Shown piece after piece: positions 35,426-43,504 of a stretch of DNA of 64,000 bases. The position numbers and the translations under genes were made by a program. Below the pieces are notes generated by a model, which worked only from the letters and a program-made list of their open reading frames with translations, ran no database searches and was not told where the DNA came from. The first letter of the stretch is position 1. Every line of letters starts with the position of its first letter. Source of the stretch: Pseudomonas sp. 31-12 (GTDB lineage Bacteria; Pseudomonadota; Gammaproteobacteria; Pseudomonadales; Pseudomonadaceae); contig NZ_CP029482.1 in the NCBI RefSeq assembly GCF_003151075.1, forward strand, positions 5,704,001 to 5,768,000, given 5' to 3'.

Positions 35426-36974
35426 TGCAAAATCTCTGCTCACCGCCCTACTGCCGCTGGTCTCCGACCTGTCCCGCGAACTGCCCGAAGGCGAGCGCTA
35501 TCGACGCCTGCTCGAAGCCATGCGCGCCCTGCTCCCCTGCGATGCCGCCGCCCTGCTGCGCCTGGATGGCGAATGGCTGGTGCCGCTGGCCGTCGATGGG
35601 TTGAGCACCGACACCTTGGGCCGGCGTTTCAAAGTCAGCGAACACCCACGCTTCGAGGCGTTGCTCAGCAGCCACGGCCCGACCCGGTTCGCCGCCGACA
35701 GCGACTTGCCTGATCCTTACGACGGTTTGGTCGACGGTCTCGACGAGCATCTGGAAGTCCACGACTGCATGGGCTGCCCGCTGTTTATCGACGAGCGACC
35801 GTGGGGTTTGCTGACCCTCGACGCCCTCGACCCGGAACAATTCGAACCCATCGAACTGGACGCCCTGCAAGCCTTCGCCAGCCTCGCGGCGGCCACCGTC
35901 AACGCCGCCGAGCGCATCGAGCGCCTGGCCAATCGCGCCGAAGACGAACATCAGCGCGCCGAGGTCTACCGTCAGGCCAGCGGCCAGCAGAACCGCGAGA
36001 TGATCGGCCAGAGCAAGGCGCATAAACGCCTGGTGGAAGAGATCAACCTGGTGGGCGGCAGCGACCTGACCGTGCTGATCACCGGCGAAACCGGGGTCGG
36101 CAAGGAACTGGTGGCGCAGGCGATTCACGCCGCCTCGCCTCGGGCCGACAAACCGATCATCAGCCTCAATTGCGCCGCCCTGCCGGACACATTGGTGGAA
36201 AGCGAATTGTTCGGCCATGTGCGCGGCGCGTTCACTGGCGCCACGAACGATCGACGCGGCAAGTTCGAACTGGCCAATGGCGGCACATTGTTTCTCGATG
36301 AAGTCGGCGAACTGTCGCTGACCGTGCAAGCCAAGTTGTTGCGGGTGCTGCAAAGCGGTCAGTTGCAGCGCCTGGGGTCGGATAAAGAGCATCAAGTCGA
36401 CGTGCGGCTGATCGCGGCGACCAACCGCGACCTGGCCGAAGAAGTGCGCAGCGGCCGCTACCGTGCTGACTTCTACCATCGCCTGAGTGTTTACCCGCTG
36501 CTGGTGCCTGCCCTGCGTGATCGCGGGCGCGATGTGTTGCTGCTCAGCGGTTATTTCCTGGAACAGAACCGCTCGCGGATGGGCCTTAATAGCCTGCGCC
36601 TGAACAGCGACGCGCAAGCGGCACTGCTGGCGTATGGTTGGCCGGGGAATGTGCGGGAGCTGGAGCACTTGATTGGTCGCAGCGCGTTGAAAGCGTTGGG
36701 CAACTGCAAGGAACGGCCGAAGATTCTCAGTTTGAGTGCGGCGGATCTGGATTTGCCCACTGGCAGCGTCGAAATCGCCGCCACCGAGCAACCGGCGGCC
36801 AGCCCTGCCGTTTTGGTCGCGGGAGATTTGCGTGAAGCCACCGAAAACTATCAGCGACAATTGATCAGCGCTTGCCTGGAACGGCATCACGACAACTGGG
36901 CGAGCGCGGCGCGCGAGCTGGGCCTGGACCGAGCGAATCTCGGGCGGATGGCGAAGCGACTGGGCATGAAATAA
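35421..36974 (+). CDS. norR: NO-responsive sigma-54 activator NorR
   Basis: NorR (517 aa) senses NO through an N-terminal GAF domain with non-haem iron and activates sigma-54 promoters. The GAF domain is about residues 20-165, the AAA+ domain about 195-425 with Walker A GETGVGKE (222-229) and the sigma-54-contacting GAFTGA (269-274), and a Fis-type HTH near the C-terminus (WASAARELGLDRANLGRMAK). Gene position opposite hmp supports the identification; the P. aeruginosa homologue FhpR controls fhp in the same way. Confidence 0.95.
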   Translation: MTAKSLLTALLPLVSDLSRELPEGERYRRLLEAMRALLPCDAAALLRLDGEWLVPLAVDGLSTDTLGRRFKVSEHPRFEALLSSHGPTRFAADSDLPDPYDGLVDGLDEHLEVHDCMGCPLFIDERPWGLLTLDALDPEQFEPIELDALQAFASLAAATVNAAERIERLANRAEDEHQRAEVYRQASGQQNREMIGQSKAHKRLVEEINLVGGSDLTVLITGETGVGKELVAQAIHAASPRADKPIISLNCAALPDTLVESELFGHVRGAFTGATNDRRGKFELANGGTLFLDEVGELSLTVQAKLLRVLQSGQLQRLGSDKEHQVDVRLIAATNRDLAEEVRSGRYRADFYHRLSVYPLLVPALRDRGRDVLLLSGYFLEQNRSRMGLNSLRLNSDAQAALLAYGWPGNVRELEHLIGRSALKALGNCKERPKILSLSAADLDLPTGSVEIAATEQPAASPAVLVAGDLREATENYQRQLISACLERHHDNWASAARELGLDRANLGRMAKRLGMK

Positions 36975-36979
36975 CGCCC

Positions 36980-37113
36980 CTGTGGCGAGGGAGCTTGCTC
37001 CCGCTGGAGTGCGAAGCGCTCCCCAATCAGACGACGCGTTTTGTCGGGCAATCCGCAGGCGCAGGTTTTGCGACTGCTGCGCAGCCGAGCGGGAGCAAGC
37101 TCCCTCGCCACAG
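36980..37113. repeat. REP doublet, 'GGGAGCTTGCTCCC' subtype
   Basis: Inverted pair CTGTGGCGAGGGAGCTTGCT / AGCAAGCTCCCTCGCCACAG like that at 24.0 kb, following norR. It is followed by about 130 bases without a gene. Confidence 0.88.
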
Positions 37114-37239
37114 AGGATCACCGTTTGGCTGCCAATGGGTATTTAGCCTAAAGCCTGCCCCCAACAAGTCGATAACCCGGCATCAATAGCTTTTGGCGAC
37201 TTTTTCCTCGCCGATCACCTTTTTCCACAGAAGGTTTTT

Positions 37240-38142
37240 ATGTCCACCACCAAAGCCCGCGCAGACTCACTTTCGCTTCTGCTGTTTACCTTGCGCAGCG
37301 GCAAGCTGATGGCAATCAACCTGCTGAAAGTCAGCGAGATCATCCCCTGCCCGCCGCTGACCAAGCTGCCGGAGTCGCACCCCCACGTCAAAGGCATCGC
37401 CACCCTGCGCGGCGCCTCGCTGTCGGTGATCGACCTCAGCCGCGCCATCGGCGAGCGGCCGCTGGAAGACCCGAACGGTGGCTGCCTGATCGTCACCGAC
37501 GTCAGCCGCTCCAAGCAGGGCCTGCACGTTCAGGCCGTGAGCAAGATCGTCCACTGCCTGACCACCGACATCCGCCCGCCACCCTTCGGCTCCGGCGGCG
37601 TGCGCTCGTACATCACCGGCGTGACCTCGGTCGACGGCACCCTGGTGCAAGTGCTGGACATCGAAAAGGTCATCCACGGCATCGCCCCGGCGCAGATCGA
37701 AATGGCCCCGACCGAACTGAGCATGGAAGACGCCGAAGTGCTGGGCAATGCGCGGATTCTGGTGGTCGACGACAGCCAGGTCGCGCTGCAGCAATCGGTG
37801 CACACCCTGCGCAACCTCGGCCTGCAATGCCACACCGCCCGCAGTGCCAAGGAAGCCATCGACTGCCTGCTGGACCTGCAAGGCACGGCGCAGCAGATCA
37901 ACCTGATCGTCTCAGACATCGAAATGTCGGAGATGGACGGCTATGCCTTCACCCGCACCCTGCGCGAGACGCCGGACTTCTCGCACCTTTATGTGCTGCT
38001 GCACACGTCGCTGGACAGTGCGATGAACAGCGAGAAAGCGCGCCTGGCCGGGGCCAACGCAGTGCTGACCAAGTTCTCCTCGCCAGAACTGACCCGATGC
38101 CTGATCGAGGCGGCCAAAGCCGTCGCCGAACAAGGTCACTGA
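37240..38142 (+). CDS. cheV: Chemotaxis scaffold/response protein CheV
   Basis: CheV (300 aa) couples chemoreceptors to CheA and can be phosphorylated. The N-terminal CheW-like domain (about 10-160; AINLLKVSEIIPCP, HVKGIATLRG, VRSYITGVTSVDGTLVQVLD) is followed by a receiver domain (about 173-296) with VDDSQVA, a phospho-acceptor Asp in LIVSDIEMSEMDGY, and KFSSPEL lysine. Isolated from other che genes, as Pseudomonas cheV genes usually are. Good GTTTTT-spaced ATG; start codon matches the family. Confidence 0.94.
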   Translation: MSTTKARADSLSLLLFTLRSGKLMAINLLKVSEIIPCPPLTKLPESHPHVKGIATLRGASLSVIDLSRAIGERPLEDPNGGCLIVTDVSRSKQGLHVQAVSKIVHCLTTDIRPPPFGSGGVRSYITGVTSVDGTLVQVLDIEKVIHGIAPAQIEMAPTELSMEDAEVLGNARILVVDDSQVALQQSVHTLRNLGLQCHTARSAKEAIDCLLDLQGTAQQINLIVSDIEMSEMDGYAFTRTLRETPDFSHLYVLLHTSLDSAMNSEKARLAGANAVLTKFSSPELTRCLIEAAKAVAEQGH

Positions 38143-38145
38143 GTC

Positions 38146-38628
38146 TTGGCCGAGCAATTTTGCTTTTTGATGCGGCGCAACCTTGCTGAGGTTGTGCCCG
38201 CGATCACCTGGCCCGAGGGAATAGTCCTCGTCGAATACCGCCCCGAACTGGCTGACGCCGTTCATCACTTGATGGAACAGGGGCATAGAGAGGGCGGTGG
38301 TCGTGTGCCGGCACTGGATGTCTGGCAACAGCGATTTGAGACCGATCCAGAATACGATCCGAGCCTGTGTTTCATTGCTCTGGATGGCGGAAACATCGTC
38401 GGTGTTTGCCAGTGCTGGACCAGCGCGTACATCAAGAGTTTGGTGGTGCATCCACAGGCTCAGGGCCTCGGATTGGGTCGTGCGTTGCTGCTGCATGCTT
38501 TCAAGGTGTTTCAGGATCGCCGGGAAGGCTTTGTGGATTTGAAGGTATTGGAAGACAACCTTCGGGCGCAACGGCTGTATGAAAGTGCCGGGATGTATGT
38601 GGTCCGCCGAGAGCAGGTTCCCGTCTGA
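38146..38628 (+). CDS. GNAT-family N-acetyltransferase
   Basis: A 160-aa acetyltransferase with the motif-A signature IKSLVVHPQAQGLGLGRALL (about 95-114) and a closing VLEDNLRAQRLYESAGM. Start uncertain: TTG at 38146, three bases after cheV with an AAGGT upstream, or ATG at 38170. I give the longer form. Substrate unknown. Confidence 0.82.
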   Translation: MAEQFCFLMRRNLAEVVPAITWPEGIVLVEYRPELADAVHHLMEQGHREGGGRVPALDVWQQRFETDPEYDPSLCFIALDGGNIVGVCQCWTSAYIKSLVVHPQAQGLGLGRALLLHAFKVFQDRREGFVDLKVLEDNLRAQRLYESAGMYVVRREQVPV

Positions 38629-38636
38629 TACACCGC

Positions 38637-38708
38637 CATCGCGAGCAGGCTCGCTCCCACATTTAATCGCGTACCCCCTGTGGGAGCCAGCCTGCTGGCG
38701 ATGAGGCC
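38637..38708. repeat. REP doublet (mixed subtypes)
   Basis: GCGAGCAGGCTCGCTCCCAC and, in reverse, TGTGGGAGCCAGCCTGCTGG. The second unit has the GCCAGC core that is used throughout the 41.4 kb tandem array, unlike the GCGAGC cores of the other doublets. Confidence 0.85.
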
Positions 38709-38780
38709 GACACATTCAACCCAACACCATCAGGCATACTCCCCCCCTCGGCCAACTCACCGCCCAAGGATGCCAGCCCC

Positions 38781-39107
38781 ATGAAAACCGCCACCCTGAC
38801 CTTCCTCTGCCTTACCGCCCTCGCCACCCAGGCCCACGCCTCCAGCCCTGACGCCTGGGCTGCCTACGACAAAGCCGTGCTCGCCAGCTGCAGCAAAGCG
38901 AGCGGCCTGAAAAACGCCAAACCCGTCGGTAACGCCGCGCAATTCGACGACCGCGTTGGCTACACCGCGCTCCTGCTGCAAGGCCAATACCCGCAAAAAC
39001 ACATGAAAGGCCAGCAAGGCACCGAGCTGTGCCTCTACAACAAAAAGACCAAAACCGCCTACGTGACCGAGTGGGACTCCATCCGCCCCACCGCCAAAGC
39101 CCAGTGA
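38781..39107 (+). CDS. Small secreted hypothetical protein
   Basis: A 108-aa protein with a clear signal peptide (TLTFLCLTALATQAHAS, cleavage about residue 20). The mature part has two Cys (KAVLASCSKA and TELCLYNK) that may form a disulfide. The end is polar. A conserved-looking Pseudomonas secreted protein; no function recognised. Confidence 0.75.
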   Translation: MKTATLTFLCLTALATQAHASSPDAWAAYDKAVLASCSKASGLKNAKPVGNAAQFDDRVGYTALLLQGQYPQKHMKGQQGTELCLYNKKTKTAYVTEWDSIRPTAKAQ

Positions 39108-39190
39108 ATGGCGCATAACTTGCTTCGAAACGTGCTTTCGCGGTGTCTTTCTGGCGCCGTTTCATGCCTTCGGAAGCGACCGGCCGTTCA

Positions 39191-39940
39191 ATGAATACGA
39201 CATTTTCCTGCGTAGGTTGCGGCAAATGCTGCAACGACCACCACGTGCCCCTGACCCTGGCCGAAGCCCGTATGTGGGCGGCCGACGGCGGTCAGGTGAT
39301 CGTGTTGGTGGAAGGTTTCCTGGGCAACGGCCTGGGCCTGCCCGTGCAGCAACGCGAACACGCCGAACGCCGTTCAGTGGTGGTCCGAAGCGGTACGTCC
39401 GAGGCGTACGTGGCGATCACCTTCGCCGCCTACAACGTCGGCCCCTGCCGGAATCTTGACGAAGACAACCTCTGCCGCATCTACGAACGCCGCCCGCTGG
39501 TGTGCCGCATCTACCCGATGGAAATCAATCCGCACATTGCGCTGAACACGGCAGTGAAGGAATGCCCGCCCGAATCGTGGGAACAGGGCCCGGACTTGAT
39601 CATCGGTGGTGAGCTGGTGGATCAGGAACTGGCAGGATTGATCCAGCGTTCACGTCAGGCGGATCGCGATGACATCCAGACCAAGGATGCGATTTGCGGG
39701 TTGCTGGGGATTCGGACTACAGCATTGAAGGGGGATGGGTTTACGGCTTATCTGCCGGATATGAATGCGTTTGCCATGGTTATTGATCAGCTTGCCGGTC
39801 AGCCGCTGGCGGGCTCAGACAGTGAATGGCAGTTCCATGTGTCGGGCGACGATATCGCCGGACAAGTGCTGGCGGCTGGAGCGCAAGTGGCGACTGAAGC
39901 GCCGGTGAACTATGCGTTTATTTCGTTGCGGGCGGCTTGA
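39191..39940 (+). CDS. YkgJ-family Cys-cluster protein
   Basis: A 249-aa protein of the YkgJ/CxxCxxCC family (zinc- or iron-chelating putative Fe-S protein). The N-terminal cluster CVGCGKCC is at residues 7-14. Further cysteines lie in GPCRNL, NLCRIY, LVCRIYPMEINPH and KECPPESW, completing the family's cysteine pattern. I start at ATG 39191; the longer frame from 39143 has no support. Function unknown. Confidence 0.85.
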   Translation: MNTTFSCVGCGKCCNDHHVPLTLAEARMWAADGGQVIVLVEGFLGNGLGLPVQQREHAERRSVVVRSGTSEAYVAITFAAYNVGPCRNLDEDNLCRIYERRPLVCRIYPMEINPHIALNTAVKECPPESWEQGPDLIIGGELVDQELAGLIQRSRQADRDDIQTKDAICGLLGIRTTALKGDGFTAYLPDMNAFAMVIDQLAGQPLAGSDSEWQFHVSGDDIAGQVLAAGAQVATEAPVNYAFISLRAA

Positions 39941-39964
39941 TTCAGAAGATATGTCGCCTGTTAT

Positions 39965-40070
39965 GGCCTCATCGCGGGCAAGCCCGCTCCCACAGGTGAT
40001 CTCTATAAGACACAGATTTTGTGTACGACAAAGATCCACTGTGGGAGCGGGCTTGCCCGCGATGAGGCCA
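39965..40070. repeat. REP doublet, 'GCGGGCAAGCCCGC' subtype
   Basis: Inverted pair TCGCGGGCAAGCCCGCTCCC / GGGAGCGGGCTTGCCCGCGA separated by about 45 bases between the YkgJ gene and a small convergent gene. Confidence 0.9.
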
Positions 40071-40095
40071 TAACAGATACCGCAAAAGCTAAAAC

Positions 40096-40353
40096 TCAGC
40101 GCTTACCCATCGACCGACGAGTCCCAGGAGGCGCCGCCCCAGGCGTCTTGGTATGGCCATTCTTCGCGCCATTCTTGTACCAAGGCTGGCTGGCGTTCTT
40201 CGCGGCGGCCAGATCACCCGGTTTGAACGGGAATTTGAACGCCGGGATCGCGGCTTTGGATTCGCTGTCTGCGCTGGAGTCGACGCTGTCTGGCAGGTCT
40301 GCCTGGTCGTCGCTCAAAGCGTCGGCAACCGGCGGTTGTGTCGGGGAAGTCAT
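40096..40353 (-). CDS. Small hypothetical protein, Pro/Lys-rich C-terminus
   Basis: An 85-aa protein that I do not recognise. The acidic N-terminal half (DALSDDQADLPDSVDSSADS) is followed by FKFPFKPGDLAAAKNASQ and a basic tail GAAPPGTRRSMGKR. No TM. The Met at 40353 was chosen from the position of an AGCTTT/GGAG-like region; the frame runs further upstream without support. Probably a real small gene. Confidence 0.6.
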   Translation of the reverse strand: MTSPTQPPVADALSDDQADLPDSVDSSADSESKAAIPAFKFPFKPGDLAAAKNASQPWYKNGAKNGHTKTPGAAPPGTRRSMGKR

Positions 40354-40485
40354 GAAAGCTCCGGGGTGATGCAAAAAGTCGGGCCCGGTCAGCGAGCCGC
40401 GAAAGGCGGCAGTATACCTGTGTCCAGAGCCGCAAGCTTCACGCTGCAAGCGAGTCCGTCGGGTTTTGTGTCCACTGACACACCG

Positions 40486-40552
40486 CCTTCGCGAGCAAGC
40501 CCGCTCCCACAAGAACACCGCAGTACCTGTGGGAGCGGGCTTACTCGCGAAG
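40486..40552. repeat. REP doublet (inverted pair)
   Basis: TTCGCGAGCAAGCCCGCTCC and, in reverse, TGTGGGAGCGGGCTTACTCG. The second core has one substitution. Confidence 0.88.
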
Positions 40553-40585
40553 AACGAAACCGTGGTTTACCAGACCAAACGCAAT

Positions 40586-40957
40586 CTAAGCCGGAAGCTC
40601 AACCCTATCCAACACCCGATTCACCGCCAACTCCGCCAGCATGAGGACCTGCTGAATCGCCATCAGCGTATGCCGCTGCGCCCCCTCCAGACTCATCGCA
40701 AAATCACTGCTCATCACACTCGCCGACGCCAAAGATTCACAGGCATGGGCCAACAGACTTTCAGAATCAACATCGGGGGCGACCACAAACATCGTGCTCG
40801 GGCGACGCGGTTTTGCGCTGTAGCGCTCGGGGGGATCGAGGTAGTAATCGAGCGCGCGTTTTATGGCTTCGTGGTCTTTGATCAGCGATTCGGCCTGGGT
40901 GGTCTCTTCGCGGGGAGTGGTGGTGTCGATGGGTGGATCGGGGATTAACTTATCCAT
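40586..40957 (-). CDS. DUF6124 (DUF3077-like) small protein
   Basis: A 123-aa protein of the DUF6124 family (often called DUF3077), characteristic of Pseudomonas. The pattern AIKRALDYYLDPP (about residues 31-43) followed by a linker, FVVAPDVDSESLLAHACE and a C-terminal helix LMAIQQVLMLAELAVNRVLD is typical. It is a helical soluble protein of unknown role. An AGGAG site is 6 bases before the ATG. The 5' leader (40970-41199) has competing inverted repeats described separately. Confidence 0.85.
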   Translation of the reverse strand: MDKLIPDPPIDTTTPREETTQAESLIKDHEAIKRALDYYLDPPERYSAKPRRPSTMFVVAPDVDSESLLAHACESLASASVMSSDFAMSLEGAQRHTLMAIQQVLMLAELAVNRVLDRVELPA

Positions 40958-40969
40958 GCAAACTCCTAC

Positions 40970-41199
40970 TGAAATGGGTGCCACCATTCGCCGGATCTCA
41001 AGCGGCGAAGAGGTGGCAGCTATGTGCAGTGTGAGATCACCGGTAGTAGGCACCCGGCCAGACCGAAGTCTGCCCGCACACAGCCGCCATAACGCATTTA
41101 CAGGCAGCGGATAAGCTGGCGCCAATTATGGTGACATTGGCGCTAGATGCATACTAGTTGCCGGGGATCTCACGCCCGGTCGCTGAATTTGCAGCGACA
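40970..41199 (-). promoter_or_regulatory. Switch-like structured leader of the DUF6124 gene
   Basis: In gene orientation: hairpin GTCGCTG/CAGCGAC (41198-41179), hairpin CCGGG/CCCGG with the loop CGTGAGATC (41179-41161), a single-strand copy of GATCTCA (41038-41032), then a two-part hairpin with TGCCACC/GGTGGCA and TTCGCCG/CGGCGAA (41018-40979) whose loop is CTTGAGATC. The free GATCTCA can pair with either loop. GGGTGCC (41055-41049) competes with the hairpin strand for GGCACCC (40982-40976), next to the ribosome site. All pairings were read from the sequence; the folding and function are inferred. Confidence 0.55.
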
Positions 41200-41204
41200 A
41201 CCAA

Positions 41205-41253
41205 AGGTTAGAGAACACGCTTCCTACCCGGCAACCTGAAAAATGCGTGGGAA
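41205..41253 (-). promoter_or_regulatory. Element shared with the nucleotidyltransferase locus
   Basis: AGGTT (41205-41209) and AACCT (41233-41237) frame a spacer. The block aligns with 27427..27474 and is followed, on the gene side, by a hairpin in both cases. It lies about 250 bases upstream of the DUF6124 gene and may be the start of its leader or its promoter. Confidence 0.55.
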
Positions 41254-41292
41254 AACACTGTGTTTCTTACACATCTTTCAACACACAAAAAT

Positions 41293-41343
41293 GGAACGCG
41301 GAGCGTCCCGGGCGGCATTCCCACGCGGAGCATGGGAACGATC
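41293..41343. repeat. Half copy of the 107-bp palindromic repeat
   Basis: Shares ACGCGGAGCGTCCCGGG and the CATTCCCACGC...GGGAACGATC arm with the repeat at 13135..13241, but only one arm is present. It immediately precedes the 70-bp tandem array. Confidence 0.75.
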
Positions 41344-41366
41344 AATCGAGGCAACGGGAAGAGATT

Positions 41367-41835
41367 GGTTGACTGTCAGTCCGCCATCGCTGGCAGGCCA
41401 GCTCCCACAGGGGGTTGGTGTACATCTGCAAGAAATTGGTCGGCTGTCAGGCCGCCATCGCTGGCAAGCCAGCTCCCACAGGGTTTGGTGTACATCGGCT
41501 AGAGACTGGTCGGCTGTCAGGCCGCCATCGCTGGCAAGCCAGCTCCCACAGGGTTTGGTGTACATCTGCAAGAAATTGGTCGGCTGTCAGGCCGCCATCG
41601 CTGGCAAGCCAGCTCCCACAGGGTTTGGTGTACATCTGCAAGAAATTGGTCGGCTGTCAGGCCGCCATCGCTGGCAGGCCAGCTCCCACAGGGGGTTGGT
41701 GTACATCTGCAAGAAATTGGTCGGCTGTCAGTCCGCCATCGCTGGCAGGCCAGCTCCCACAGGGGTTTGGTGTACATCTGCAAGAAATTGGTCGGCTGTC
41801 AGGCCGCCATCGCTGGCAAGCCAGCTCCCACAGGA
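41367..41835. repeat. Seven-unit 70-71 bp tandem repeat
   Basis: Unit starts at 41367, 41438, 41508, 41578, 41648, 41719 and 41790, with lengths of 70 or 71 bases. Each unit contains CGCCATCGCTGGCAAGCCAG (or GGCAGGCCAG) followed by CTCCCACAG, a REP-like hairpin of the GCCAGC core, plus a GGTGTACATCTGCAAGAAAT spacer. Units differ at a few positions (GTCAG(G/T)CC, GCA(A/G)GCC). Open frames through the array exist on both strands but are a product of the repetition. Confidence 0.92.
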
Positions 41836-41869
41836 ATCGGCGTGTACCGCTCGCTTCTCACCACTCATC

Positions 41870-42215
41870 AGGCCGAGCGTTAGCTCGCCTGCAGCTTTTG
41901 ATCTTGATCCACCCGCCCCTTCGGGAGGCTGAGTGGAGGTGTTCATCCGGGGAGTGGCGCGTAGCGCCGTTCGACGCAGTCGAACACGCTGCATGTAGGT
42001 CGTCGCGAAGCAGACCGGAGGGCAGTGTCCCCGGATGGATACCGGAGCGAAGGAACGCCGAGCCTTAGCGAGGGGCCGGACGCTTGGGGCGAGCGTTTTT
42101 TTGCTTACTTTTTTTAGGCGCTTGTAAAAAAAGTGAGTCGCCGTAAGGGCGAAACCCTAAGTGGCCGTTACCGCTGGAATGGATATGCACCCGATCAACC
42201 ACAACATGGTCGGCC
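41870..42215. repeat. Dispersed intergenic repeat of about 350 bp (P. fluorescens type)
   Basis: A stretch I recognise from other P. fluorescens-group genomes, with the marker segments CGCATTCGACGCAG-like (TTCGACGCAGTCGAACACGC), TGTAGGTCGTCGCGAAGCAG, and AAGTGAGTCGCCGTAAGGGC. It contains long T and A runs around 42097-42130 that may form a hairpin (TTTTTTTGCTTAC and GTAAAAAAAG). No ORF I can support. Function not known; recognition is from memory. Confidence 0.5.
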
Positions 42216-42343
42216 CACAGGCCGCCAAGCCCAAACTGACAGCGCCGTCAGTTAGCAGTCACCTTCCTGACCAGCGAACAGGTTTATAAAGGAGGGTATA
42301 AACCTGACCCGACTCCGACCACCCAGCCCGGCGCCCCCCTCGC

Positions 42344-43504
42344 ATGCGAATTCAGAAAAAACCCGCCTTGATCGCAGGTCTGCTGATTGCCCTGGCAGCA
42401 GGAGGCGCGTGGTACGCCACCAAACCCGCCACCGCCAAACTCGCCGCGCCCACGGCAATCCCGGTTCGGGTCGTCAGCGTCACCGAAAAAGACGTCCCCC
42501 GCTATGTCAGCGGCATCGGCTCGGTCCTGTCCCTGCACAGCGTGGTAGTTCGTCCGCAAATCGACGGCATCCTCACCAAAATCCTGGTCAAAGAAGGCCA
42601 ACGGGTGAAACAAGGCGACCTGCTCGCCACCATCGACGACCGCTCGATCCGTGCCAGCCTCGACCAGGCCCGGGCCCAATTGGGCGAAAGCCAGGCCCAA
42701 CTGCAAGTCGCCCTGGTCAACCTCAAGCGCTACAAACTGCTGAGCGTCGACGACGGCGTATCCAAACAGACCTATGACCAGCAACAAGCCCTGGTCAACC
42801 AGCTCAAAGCCACCGCCCAAGGCAATCAAGCGTCAATCGACGCCGCTCAGGTGCAGCTTTCCTACACACAGATTCGCTCCCCGGTCACCGGCCGCGTCGG
42901 TATTCGCACGGTCGACGAAGGCAACTTCCTGCGCATGACCGACACCCAGGGCCTGTTCACCGTGACGCAGATCGACCCGATCGCCGTCGAGTTCTCCCTG
43001 CCGCAACAAATGCTGCCGACCCTGCAAGGCCTGATCGGCGACCCCGAGCGTGCACAAGTGAAGGCTTACATCGGCGCCGACACCGACGGCGAAACCGGCA
43101 ACCTGCTGGGCGAAGGCCACCTGACCCTGATCGACAACCAGATCAACGCCAACACCGGGACCATCCGCGCCAAGGCCGAATTCAACAACCCCGGGCAGAA
43201 ACTCTGGCCGGGCCTGCTGGTGACGGTAAAAATTCAGACAGCCCTGGATAAAGATGCGCTGGTGGTCCCGCCCACCGTCGTACAGCGTGGCCTCGATCAA
43301 CATTTCGTGTACCGGGTCAACGGCGACAAGGTCGAAACCGTCACCGTCCAAATGGTCCACCAAGGCAGCGGTCAGGACATCATCAAAGGCGTGAAACCGG
43401 GTGACGTGCTGGTCAGCGACGGCCAGTCGCGGCTCAAACCCGGCTCGACCGTGCAGGTGCTGACCGAGCCGCCGCAAGTGGTGCAATCGGAGCCCAAGCC
43501 ATGA
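42344..43504 (+). CDS. RND efflux periplasmic adaptor subunit
   Basis: A membrane-fusion protein of 386 aa. N-terminal signal/anchor (about 8-24) without a lipobox, then lipoyl/barrel-sandwich domain, alpha-hairpin (about 105-170), and beta-barrel domains. Motifs: VVRPQIDGILTKILVKEGQ, LSYTQIRSPVTGRVGIR, VDEGNF. Closest in form to MdtA/MexA-like adaptors. Its stop overlaps the pump start (ATGA). No outer-membrane channel gene follows, so it must use a shared OprM/TolC-like protein. Confidence 0.92.
   Translation: MRIQKKPALIAGLLIALAAGGAWYATKPATAKLAAPTAIPVRVVSVTEKDVPRYVSGIGSVLSLHSVVVRPQIDGILTKILVKEGQRVKQGDLLATIDDRSIRASLDQARAQLGESQAQLQVALVNLKRYKLLSVDDGVSKQTYDQQQALVNQLKATAQGNQASIDAAQVQLSYTQIRSPVTGRVGIRTVDEGNFLRMTDTQGLFTVTQIDPIAVEFSLPQQMLPTLQGLIGDPERAQVKAYIGADTDGETGNLLGEGHLTLIDNQINANTGTIRAKAEFNNPGQKLWPGLLVTVKIQTALDKDALVVPPTVVQRGLDQHFVYRVNGDKVETVTVQMVHQGSGQDIIKGVKPGDVLVSDGQSRLKPGSTVQVLTEPPQVVQSEPKP

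Noticed and set aside
41367..41835. CRISPR-like regular repeat array
   Set aside because: The repeated part is almost the whole 70-base unit; there are no unique spacers and no cas genes.
41243..42068. Long open frames across the 70-bp tandem array
   Set aside because: Open in several frames because the unit lacks stops; no ribosome site; the units mix 70 and 71 bases, so the phase shifts.
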